From a bacterium (GTDB lineage: Bacteria; Actinomycetota; Acidimicrobiia; Spongiisociales; Spongiisociaceae): a DNA stretch of 64,000 bases. The position numbers and the translations under genes were made by a program. Numbering within the stretch: the stretch's first letter is position 1; each line of letters begins with the position of its first letter. This document shows, piece by piece, positions 53,701 to 62,100 of this stretch. Location: NCBI GenBank assembly GCA_028820935.1, contig JAPPHZ010000032.1, positions 24,405-88,404 on the forward strand. The letters run 5' to 3'. A model generated the notes under the pieces. It was not told the origin of the DNA. It ran no database searches and was given only the letters and a program-made list of their open reading frames with translations.

Positions 53701-56159
53701 TCAGCCTCAGCGCCGCCGGGAAGCTGACGTTCAATGCTTCGCCCAACTACGACAACCCGGGCGACGCCGACACCGACAACGCCTACCAGGTGACGGTGGA
53801 GGCGTCGGACGACAACGGCAACACCCGAAAGTTGGAGGTGACCGTCACGGTGACCGACGTGGACGAGACGCCGACCGTCAGCGGCCTCACCACGCCGAGC
53901 TATGCCGAGAACGGGACCGGGGCGGTCGCCACCTACACGTCCTCGGCGCTCGACCCGAAGAGCGGGGGCATCACCTGGTCGGTGGAGGGGACCGACTCCG
54001 AGGACTTCAGTATCACCAGCGGCGGCGGGGTGCTGAGCTTCGCGGAGCCCCCCGATTTCGAATCGCCGGGATCCGCCCAACGCACCAACACCTACAAGGT
54101 GACCGTGGTGGCCTCGGACGGCGTCGGCAACCGTGGAACGCTGGAAGTGACGGTGACGGTGACCGACGTGAACGAACCGCCCTTGATACGTGGCCGGGCC
54201 ACGATCACGGTCGAAGAGGGTACCGATCGCTGGGTGGACGGTTACAACGTGGAGGACCCGGAAAGCGTCGATGGCGCCTTGACGCTGGGCGGGACCGACG
54301 CCGAAGACTTTACCCTCTCCGGCAGTGGCACTCTGAAGAACCTCGACTTCGACCACGATCCCGACTTCGAGTCGCCGCGGGACGCCGACGGCGACAGTGT
54401 CTATGAGGTCACCCTGTCGACCACCGACGGGACCAACCCGGTCACCCTGGCGGTGACCATCACCGTCACCAACCTCGATGAGGCGGGCGCGGTGACGCTC
54501 TCGTCCACCGACCCGAAGGTGGGGGTGGCGCTCTCGGCCACGCTCACCGACCCCGACGGCGGCGTCTCGAACGTCACCTGGACTTGGGTCGCCAACGGCA
54601 TTTTGGTACAGGAAGGCGCCTCCTCCAGCTACACCCCGACCGCCGACGACGTGGGCGGGGTTATCTTCGCCGAGGCGGGTTACACCGACGCTCAGGGCGC
54701 CGACAAGTATGCAAATGCGGAACCGACCAACGCCGTGCAGCGGGGGACCGCCAACTCGGCGCCGGCCTTCCCCTCGACCAGCGTCGCTCTCTCGGTGGAT
54801 GAGAACACCGCGGCGGGCACCGACATCGGGGCCGCGGTCGCCGCCACCGACGCCGAGAAAGACTCGATCACCTACGCGCTGGGCGGGACGGACGCCGCCT
54901 CGTTCAACATCGCCTCGGGCACCGGGCAGTTGCAGACCAAGGCGGCGCTCGACTACGAGACCACGTCGAGCTACAGCGTGACGGTCACCGCCACCGACGC
55001 CCTGGCGTCCGCCGCTTCGGTGCCGGTGACGATTACGGTCACCAACGTCGACGAGGCGGGCACGGTGACCCTGTCGACCAACCAGCCCCAGGCGCCGAGG
55101 CAGATGAGCGCCACCCTGACCGACCCGGACGGCGCGATCTCGGGGGTGACGTGGCAGTGGAGTCGGGCGGGCGGCGGCGATATTACCGGCGCCACCTCGT
55201 CAAGCTACACGCCTGTGGCGGGCGACATCGGCTCCAAACTCCGCGCCACCGCCACCTACACCGACGGGCACGGCGCCGACAAGACCGCCTCGGCGACGAC
55301 CAGCGACTGGGTGATTGCGCGGCAGAACAACGCCCCCACCTTCGGCGCCACCAGCGCCTCGCGTGAGGTGGCCGAGAACACCGCCGCCGACACGGCCATC
55401 GGCGCCGCGGTGACGGCCACCGACGCCGACGACGACCCGCTCACCTACACCCTGGAGGGGACGGACGCCGCTTCCTTCGATATCGACTCGGGCACCGGGC
55501 AGTTGCAGACCAAGGCGGCGCTCGACTACGAGACCACGTCGAGCTACAGCGTGACGGTGAAGGCCGCCGACGCCCTGGGCGCCTCCGCCACGATCACGGT
55601 CACCATCACGGTGACCAACGTCAACGAGGCGCCGTCCATCACCGCTGGGCCGACGGCTGTTGCGGATTATGCGGAGAGCGGCACCGGCGCGGTGGGGACC
55701 TACACGGCCACCGATCCGGAGGGTGTGACCATCGTCTGGTCGCTGTCGGGTACCGACGAGGGTGATTTCGCGATCAGCACCGCAGGGGTGTTGAGTTTCG
55801 GGTCGTCTCCTGATTTCGAAGCAGCGGCGGATGCTGACACGAACAATGTGTATTCGGTGACGGTGAATGCCTCGGACGGGAACACCACGGTGACCCGGGA
55901 GGTGACGGTGACGGTGACCAATGTTGACGAGCCGCCGTCTGTCACCGGTGGTCCGACCACTGTGAACTATGCGGAGAACGGGACGGGTGCGGTGGGGACG
56001 TATGTGGCGTCCGATCCGGAGGGTGCGACCGTGGCCTGGTCGTTGTCGGGGACGGATTCGGCTGATTTCAGTATCACCGGTTCCGGTGGGGTGTTGACCT
56101 TTGCGTCGTCTCCTGATTTTGAGGGTGCGGTGCTGACACGAACAATGTGTATCTGGTGA
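47703..56159 (+). CDS. Giant secreted cadherin-like repeat protein, 5' part (frame broken at 56130)
   Basis: 2818 codons. The signal peptide (VLLAVLLVFALVVGGAAPLAG) is followed by about 25 beta-sandwich domains of ~100 aa. Most are cadherin-like: they open YAENGTGAVATYTATDPE, have D..NVY.VTV strands and end in linkers such as TVTVTDVNEPP, resembling the DxNDN calcium linker. Five Ig-like domains of another type begin GVVTLSS or AGTVTLSS and contain TW.W...YTP.A.D. Acidic Pro-rich linkers lie at residues about 255-285 (three perfect 15-bp repeats, 48474-48518) and 375-455. The frame then runs into LTRTMCIW and a stop because of a 4-bp deletion. ATG 47703 has only a weak, close Shine-Dalgarno. 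Surface adhesin or matrix protein is the likely role. Confidence 0.85.
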   Translation: MGAGSGLRGGRPGPGGVRVLLAVLLVFALVVGGAAPLAGTTGQSTGQSTGNRRPAFPGSEWHQRSVAENVDAGTAVGDPVVATDPDGDTLTYTMAGLDADKFTVDSATGQIRTKAALDYEVKFDYNVNVSATDPDGRWDLVVVEISVTDVNEPPVISGDTAVEYAENGTGAVATYTATDPEDDAVSWSLSGDDGALFGIGTDGVLDFAAAPDFEDPGDADADNAYEVTVTASAGGQSATLDVTVTVTDADEPPANEAPVEEPPVEEPPVEEPADDEVPVNEPPTISGETAVEYAENGTGAVATYTATDPEGATITWSLGGSDSDAFTIDAGGELTFKSPLSLDAPADADLDNVYQVTVQAGDGVHTVTLEVAVTVTEAEPPAGDDESDENADPEGEPPAGDDESAGTVTEDEPPAGDGLAWTDPPAGVDGSEGQVDPDAAVGGLTAEDGITGQAGLPPVITGTTEVSVPENTSRRTIIAFLTVTDPDSNGFGGGEGGPDAHLFSFIGVSRIVTDFVPDYENPIDADRNNIYKYSVRVSDGHNYSAWHHLNVKITDVDEPPVIGGPATVEYAENGTGAVATYTAVDPEGAAVTWSPLEGADASSFTLTNGVLRFKSSPDYETKSSYAVTLVATDESDLERKRPVTVTVTNVDEPGVVTLAPLPPQIGTALAATLTDPDGPTEDVDWSWTYLYGNRQQVLSASVAAGLPSSFTPDADDECRWIRVTASYSDGEGDDKTAEAQTSAAVPQVQTAEPRAHTCPASFEEPPNPTRTVAENTAAGTPIGDPFTAHDPDGDTLTYQIGGVDSASFAIDSDTGQVSTKASPQFDGPNRKRNYRIWVTATDPSGATSPQLEVTIKVTDVNEPPVITGLETPSYAEGATEAVATYTANDPENNPITWSLGGADGGDFTISQGVLRFASLPSYTTPADADQDNVYQVNVMASDGPNKVGFPVTVTVTDLNYAPRISGPTSVRYGENGTGAVATYLDNDPDADQITWTLAGRDRDSFTITDGVLTFNSPPDYEAKPSYAVTVVATDPSGETSRRGVTVTVLNADDPGVVTLSSLEPAVGTQLRATLWDQDGVNHFITWTWTYAYGSRKFLGRSTHSLSNPARYTPTADDRCDWIRVTASYTDARSKHNATASAVTTSAVPAGWNCPARFVDRPNPTRRVAETAPAGTAIGKPFTALDPEGETLTYQIGGDDAESFAFDTATGQVSTKASLDFDGPSAKKTYSIWVKATDVSGATSPQLNVTIEVTSVNEPPAIDGPRTPSFVEKETTAVATYTATDPEDDEVTWSLGGTDRGDFAINQGVLRFKSPPDYTHPADADRDNVYEVTVVAADDVNEEQVEYAVTVTVTDANFAPVVRGPATVGFEENADGVVATYTAADPDLDEVTWTLEGADAQSFTITDGDLAFGSPPDFETESSYEVTVVATDPSGSTGSKEVTVTVINVDEPGVVTLSSGQPERGTALTATLTSDPDGAFSEVTWQWSWAYGVERERSGATASSYTPTASDECHWLRATASYTDPQGAGKTASAITSGAVQRDRNCKPTFIEDGFSVTRTLPEATPAGTPIGEPIEALDPEGGVLTYSLTHTDAHRFTVNAQTGQVSTKTVFDLDRSSRATAHLQIIAADPDGGSDFLEVTIEITAVDEPFVLGGPQARNYAENRTAAVATYTAADPEGVTIAWSLGGDDAALFTIGGGVLRFRSPPDYENPDDADTDNVYQVTVRASDGTNPVEREVTVTVTNVNEALSLSGPDEVDKPEGSDTSVATYTANDPEGLAITWSLTGTDAADFTLTDGVLAFKSAPNYDSPKDADTDNVYSITVGVEAGSESATLDITVTVTNVNFPPKITGGGFELQYTENGVDAIGGTYSTYSITDPEGDSFTVKLTGPDAADFAIEDNSFGSFSAYTFSFVSVPDCETPHDANTDNVYEFTLEMNDGNSTGTQDFTVTVVDESEPPRLAGPTATSFAENGTGDVATYTASDDEDDPVTMSLSGADAALFSLSAAGKLTFNASPNYDNPGDADTDNAYQVTVEASDDNGNTRKLEVTVTVTDVDETPTVSGLTTPSYAENGTGAVATYTSSALDPKSGGITWSVEGTDSEDFSITSGGGVLSFAEPPDFESPGSAQRTNTYKVTVVASDGVGNRGTLEVTVTVTDVNEPPLIRGRATITVEEGTDRWVDGYNVEDPESVDGALTLGGTDAEDFTLSGSGTLKNLDFDHDPDFESPRDADGDSVYEVTLSTTDGTNPVTLAVTITVTNLDEAGAVTLSSTDPKVGVALSATLTDPDGGVSNVTWTWVANGILVQEGASSSYTPTADDVGGVIFAEAGYTDAQGADKYANAEPTNAVQRGTANSAPAFPSTSVALSVDENTAAGTDIGAAVAATDAEKDSITYALGGTDAASFNIASGTGQLQTKAALDYETTSSYSVTVTATDALASAASVPVTITVTNVDEAGTVTLSTNQPQAPRQMSATLTDPDGAISGVTWQWSRAGGGDITGATSSSYTPVAGDIGSKLRATATYTDGHGADKTASATTSDWVIARQNNAPTFGATSASREVAENTAADTAIGAAVTATDADDDPLTYTLEGTDAASFDIDSGTGQLQTKAALDYETTSSYSVTVKAADALGASATITVTITVTNVNEAPSITAGPTAVADYAESGTGAVGTYTATDPEGVTIVWSLSGTDEGDFAISTAGVLSFGSSPDFEAAADADTNNVYSVTVNASDGNTTVTREVTVTVTNVDEPPSVTGGPTTVNYAENGTGAVGTYVASDPEGATVAWSLSGTDSADFSITGSGGVLTFASSPDFEGAVLTRTMCIW
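48474..48518 (+). repeat. Three perfect 15-bp tandem repeats (Pro-Val-Glu-Glu-Pro linker)
   Basis: The unit CCGGTTGAGGAGCCG occurs three times without change and encodes PVEEP in an acidic linker between two cadherin-like domains. In-frame copy-number change would alter only linker length. Confidence 0.9.
49662..53246 (+). repeat. Older ~1.2-kb four-domain supermodules in the first half of the giant gene
   Basis: The Ig-like opener GVVTL recurs at 49662, 50865 and 52056 (spacing 1203 and 1191). Each is followed by a VAENTAAGTPIG-type cadherin domain, then one or two YAEN/FEEN types. Compared with the 3' half these copies have diverged more and use a different domain set, so the same period length arose in two distinct module families. 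The third copy's end is approximate. Confidence 0.75.
56121..56140 (+). other. Frameshift site (4-bp deletion) in the giant gene
   Basis: Here the repeat reads GAGGGTGCGG-TGCTGACACG, while sister repeats read GGGTGCGGCGGATGCTGACA or similar. Four bases (CGGA) are missing between 56130 and 56131. Restoring them joins the two frames into a single one of 5,419 codons (16,257 bases including the stop). Confidence 0.85.
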
Positions 56160-59100
56160 CAGTGACCGCCGAGGCGGGCGGCAAGAGCGCGTCGGTGGAT
56201 GTGACGGTGACGGTGACGGGGGTGAACGAGCCGCCGACCGTTACCGGTGAGCTCGCCAAGAACTACGCGGAGAACGGCACGGATGCGGTGGCGACCTATA
56301 CGGCATCTGACCCGGAGAGCGACAGCATCACCTGGAGCGTTTCGGGGACCGATGAAGGCGACTTCGAGATCAGCACCGGTGGTGTGTTGAGTTTCGCGTC
56401 GTCGCCGAACTATGAGTCGCCCGCCGATTCCGACACGAACAATACGTACTCGGTGACGGTGGAGGCGTCGGACGGCAACAGCAACACCGGAACGTTGGAT
56501 GTGATCGTGACGGTGACGAACGTGAACGAGAAGCCGGTGGTGTCGGGTTCGGCGTCGGTGAACAAGGCGGAGGGCGCCGACAAGACGGTCGGGACTTATA
56601 CGGCTACCGATCCTGACGCCGGCGCGTCGGTTACCTGGACGTTGTCGGGGACCGATGCGGCTGATTTCGATATCAGCACCGGTGGGGTGTTGAGCTTCGC
56701 GCAGGCGCCGGATCTCGAGAACCCGCTGGACTCTGACACCGACAACGAGTACTCGGTGACGGTGAAGGCGTCGGACGGTTCGCTGGAGGACACGTTGGAC
56801 GTGACGGTGACGGTGAGCGGTGTCAACGAGTCGCCGTCCATCACCGGTGGTCCGATGGCTCTGAATTATGCGGAGAACGACAGCGCACCGGTGGGGACGT
56901 ATACGGCCACCGATCCGGAGGATGACAGTATCACCTGGTCGTTGTCGGGGACCGATTCGGCTGATTTCAGTATCAGCACCGGTGGGGTGTTGACGTTTGC
57001 GTCGTCTCCTGATTTCGAGGTGCCGGTGGATGCTGACACCAACAATGTGTATTCGGTGACTGTTCGGGCGTCGGACGGGAACACCACGGTGACCCGGGAT
57101 GTGATCGTGACGGTGACGGGTGTGAACGAGGCGCCCGTGATCAGCGGTGACGCCACCAAGAACTATGCGGAGAACGGCAGCGGTGCGGTGGCGTCCTACA
57201 CGGCCACTGATCCGGAGAGTGACAGCTTCACGTGGTCAGTGTCGGGTACGGATGCGGCTGATTTCAGTATTACCAGCGACGGTGGGGTGTTGACGTTTGC
57301 GTCGTCTCCTGATTTCGAGGCGGCCGCGGATTCTGACACCAACAACGTGTATTCGGTGACGGTGGAGGCGTCGGACGGGAACGGCAATACCGGGACGTTG
57401 GATGTGACGGTGACCGTCACGAATGTGAACGAGCCGCCTGTGGTGACCGGTGACGCCACCAAGGACTACGCGGAGAACGACACCGCTGGGGTGGCGACCT
57501 ATACGGCCAGTGATCCGGAGAGCGACACGATCACCTGGAGCGTGTCGGGGACCGATGGGGGCGACTTCGAGATCAGCACCGGTGGTGCGTTGAGTTTCGC
57601 GTCGTCGCCTGACTACGAGGCAGCGGCGGATGCGGACGGCAACAATGTCTACCTGGTGACCGTGGAGGCGTCGGACGGGAACGGGAACACCGGGACGCTG
57701 GCTGTGACCGTGTCGGTGAGTGGGGTGAACGAGAAGCCGGTGGTGTCGGGTTCGGCGTCGGTGAACAAGGCGGAGGGCGCCGACAAGACGGTGGGGACGT
57801 ATACGGCTACCGATCCTGACGCCGGCGCGTCGGTTACCTGGTCGTTGTCGGGGACCGATGAGGGCGATTTCGATATCAGCACCGGTGGGGTGTTGAGTTT
57901 CAAGCAGGCGCCGGATCACGAGAGCCCCCAGGACTCTGATGGGAACAATGTGTATTCGGTGACGGTGGAGGCGTCGGACGGCACGTTGGACGGCACGTTG
58001 GATGTGACGGTGACGGTGACGGGTGTGAACGAGACACCGACCATTACCGGTGGCCCGACGGCTGTTGCGAGTTATGCGGAGAACGGCACGGGTGCGGTGG
58101 GGACCTATACGGCCACGGATCCGGAGGGAACGACCATCGTCTGGTCGGTGTCGGGCACGGATGAGGGCGATTTCAGTATCAGCACCGCCGGTGTGTTGAC
58201 CTTTGCGTCGTCTCCTGACTTCGAGGCGCCGGCCGATGCTGACACCAACAATGTGTACTCGGTGACCGTGGAAGCCTCGGACGGGAACACCAAGGCCACC
58301 CGGGCGGTGACGGTGACCGTGACGGGTGTGAACGAGCCGCCCGTGATCAGCGGTGACGCCACCAAGAACTACGCGGAGAACGGCAGCGGGGCGGTGGCGA
58401 CCTATACGGCCGCGGACCCGGAGAGTGACAGTGTCACGTGGTCGTTGTCGGGGACGGACGCGGCCGATCTCGCTATCAGTACGGCTGGGGTGTTGACCTT
58501 TGCGTCGTCACCGAACTTCGAGTCTCCGGTGGATTCGAATACGAACAATGTGTATTCGGTGACGGTGGAGGCGAAGGACAGCAACGACAACACCGCAACG
58601 TTGGATGTGACGGTGACGGTGACGGCTGTGAACGAGGCGCCTGTGGTGACCGGTGTCGCCACCAAGAACTACGCGGAGAACGGCACCGACGCGGTGGCTA
58701 CCTACACGGCCACGGACCCGGAGGGCGACAGCTTCACGTGGTCGGTGTCGGGCACGGATGCGGACGATTTCAGTATCACCGCTTCGGGTGGGGTGTTGAC
58801 CTTCGCGTCGTCGCCTGATTTCGAGGGGGCGGCGGATTCGGATACGGACAATGTGTATTCGGTGACGGTGGAGGCGAAGGACAGCAATAGCAACACCGGA
58901 ACGTTTGGCGTGACGGTGACAGTGACCGGCGTGGACGAGAAGCCGGTGGTGTCGGGTTCGGCGGCGGTGACCAAGGCGGAGGGCACCGATAGGACGGTCG
59001 GGACCTATACGGCGACCGATCCGGAGGACGCCACCATCTCCTGGTCGCTGACGGGCACGGACAATTTGGACTTCAGTATCACCAGTCCCGGTGGGGTGCT

Positions 59101-62100
59101 GAGTTTCAAGCAGGATCCGGACCGGGAGGACCCCCAGGACGCCAACACGGACAATGTGTATTCGGTGACTGTGTGGGCGTCGGACGGGAACCTGAGGGAT
59201 TCGCTGGCGGTGACGGTGACGGTGAGCGCGGTGAACGAGACGCCGTCCATCACGGGTGGGCCGGTCACTGTTGCGGATTACGCGGAGAACGGTAAGGGGG
59301 CGGTGGGGAGGTATACGGCCACCGACCCCGAGAGCGACACGATCACGTGGTCGGTGTCGGGTACCGATTCGGCTGATTTCAGTATCAGCACCGCTGGTGT
59401 GTTGAGTTTCGCGTCTCCGCCCGACTTCGAGGATGCGGCCGATTCTGACACCAACAATGTGTATTCGGTGACGGTGGAGGCCTCGGACGGGAACACCAAG
59501 GCCACCCTGGATGTGACGGTGACCGTCACGAATGTGAACGAGGCGCCGGTGGTGACCGGTGACGCAACCAAGAACTACGCCGAGAACGGCACCGGCGCGG
59601 TGGCGACGTATACGGCGTCTGATCCGGAGGGTGACAGTTTCACGTGGTCTTTGTCGGGTACCGACGCGGCTGATTTCGCGATCAGCACCGGTGGGGAGTT
59701 GACGTTTGCGTCGTCTCCGGACTTCGAGGGTGCGGCGGATTCGGATACGAACAATGTGTATTCGGTGACGGTGGAAGCCTCGGACAGCAACGACAACACC
59801 GCAACGCTGGATGTGACGGTGACCGTCACGAATGTGAACGAGCCGCCGGTGGTGAGCGGTGACGCCACCAAGAACTATGAGGAGAACGGCAGCGGCGCGG
59901 TGGCGACCTATACGGCCACGGACCCGGAGAGCGACACGATCACCTGGTCGGTGTCGGGCACCGACGCGGCCGACTTCGAGATCAGCACCACCGGGGTGTT
60001 GACCTTCGCCTCCTCGCCGAACTTCGAGTCGCCCGCGGATGCTGACACCAACAATGTGTACTCGGTGACCGTGGAAGCCTCGGACAGCAACAGCAACACC
60101 GGAACCTTGGCTGTGACGGTGACCGTGACGAATGTGAACGAGCCACCTGTGATCAGCGGTGACGCCACCAAGAACTACGCCGAGAACGGCACGGGCGCGG
60201 TGGCGACCTACACGGCCACCGACCCGGAGAGCGACACGATCACTTGGTCGTTGTCGGGGACGGATGCGGCTGATCTCGCGATCAGCACCGGTGGGGTGTT
60301 GACGTTCGCGTCGTCACCGAACTTCGAGTCTCCGGTGGATTCGAATACCAACAATGTGTATTCGGTGACGGTGGAAGCGAAGGACAGCAACGACAACACC
60401 GCGACGTTGGATGTGACGGTGACCGTCACCAATGTGAACGAGCCGCCTGTGGTGAGCGGTGACGCCACCAAGAACTACGCGGAGAACGGCACCGACGCGG
60501 TGGCTACCTATACGGCGTCTGATCCTGAGGGTGACAGTTTCACGTGGTCGGTGTCGGGTACCGATGCGGCCGATTTCAGTATCACCAGCGACGGTGGGGT
60601 GTTGACCTTTGCGTCGTCGCCCGACTTCGAGTCTCCGGCCGATGCCGATACGGACAATGTGTACTCGGTGACGGTGGAAGCGAAGGACAGCAACAGCAAT
60701 ACCGGAACGTTGGATGTGACGGTGACCGTCACCGGGGTGAACGAGAAGCCAGTGGTGTCGGGTTCGGCGGCGGTGACCAAGGCCGAGGGCGCCGACAGGA
60801 CGGTCGGGACGTATACGGCTACGGACCCGGATGCCGGGGCGACCCTCTCTTTGTGGCTGACCGGGACCGATTCGACTGATTTCGATATCACCAGTCCTGG
60901 TGGCGTGTTGAGTTTCAAGCAGGACCCGGACCGCGAGGACCCCCAAGACGCCAATGAGGACAACATGTATTCGGTGACGGTGTGGGCGTCGGACGGGACT
61001 CTCAGGGATTCGCTGGCGGTGACGGTGACGGTGAGCGCGGTGAACGAGACGCCGTCTATCACCGGTGGTCCCACGGCCGTTTCGGATTATGCGGAAAACG
61101 GTACGGGGCCGGTGGGGACGTACACGGCGACCGATCCGGAGGACGACACGATCACCTGGTCGGTGTCGGGCACGGATGAGGACGATTTCAGTATCAGCAC
61201 CGCAGGGGTGTTGACCTTCGCGTCGTCTCCTGATTTCGAAGCAGCGGCGGATTCGGATACGAACAATGTGTATTCGGTGACGGTGGAGGCGTCGGACGGG
61301 AACACCAAGGCCACCCGGGATGTGACGGTGACCGTCACAAATGTGAACGAGCCGCCGGTGGTGAGCGGTGACGCCACCAAGAACTACGCCGAGAACGGCG
61401 CCGGCGCGGTCGCCACCTACACGGCGACTGATCCTGAGAGCGACAGTTTCACCTGGTCGCTGTCAGGGACGGACGCGGCCGATTTCGCGATCAGCACGAG
61501 TGGCGTCCTGACCTTCGCCTCCTCGCCCGATTTCGAGGGGGCCGCCGATGCTGACACCAACAACGTGTATTCGGTGACGGTGCAGGCGAAGGACAGCAAC
61601 GACAACACCGGAACGTTGGATGTGACGGTGACCGTCACGAATGTGAACGAGCCGCCTGTGGTGAGCGGTGACGCCACCAAGAACTACGCCGAGAACGGCA
61701 CGGATGCGGTGGCCACCTATACGGCCACCGACCCCGAGGACGACACGATCACCTGGTCGTTGTCGGGCACCGACGCGGCCGACTTCGATATCAGCACCAC
61801 CGGGGTGTTGACCTTCGCGTCGTCGCCGAACTTCGAGTCGCCCGCCGATTCCGACACGAACAATGTGTACTCGGTGACGGTGGAAGCCTCGGACGGCAAC
61901 AGCAATACGGGGACGTTGGATGTGACGGTGACGGTGACGAACGTGAACGAGAAGCCGGTGGTGTCGGGTTCGGCGTCGGTGACCAAGCAGGAGGGCGCCG
62001 ATAGGACGGTCGGGACGTATACGGCTACCGATCCGGACGCGGGTGCGTCGGTTACCTGGACGTTGTCGGGGACCGATGCGGCTGATTTCGAGATCAGCAC

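Noticed and set aside
49548..54356. Very long open frames on the minus strand opposite the giant gene (about 1,000 and 600 codons)
   Set aside because: They are antisense shadows of a GC-rich repetitive gene. Their products are His/Arg/Gly-rich, repeat with the same period as the plus-strand domains and have no recognisable family.
56147..56149. GTG at 56147 as a genuine start of a second giant gene
   Set aside because: No ribosome binding site or signal peptide precedes it. The position is in the middle of a repeat unit, and a 4-bp deletion explains the frame change.
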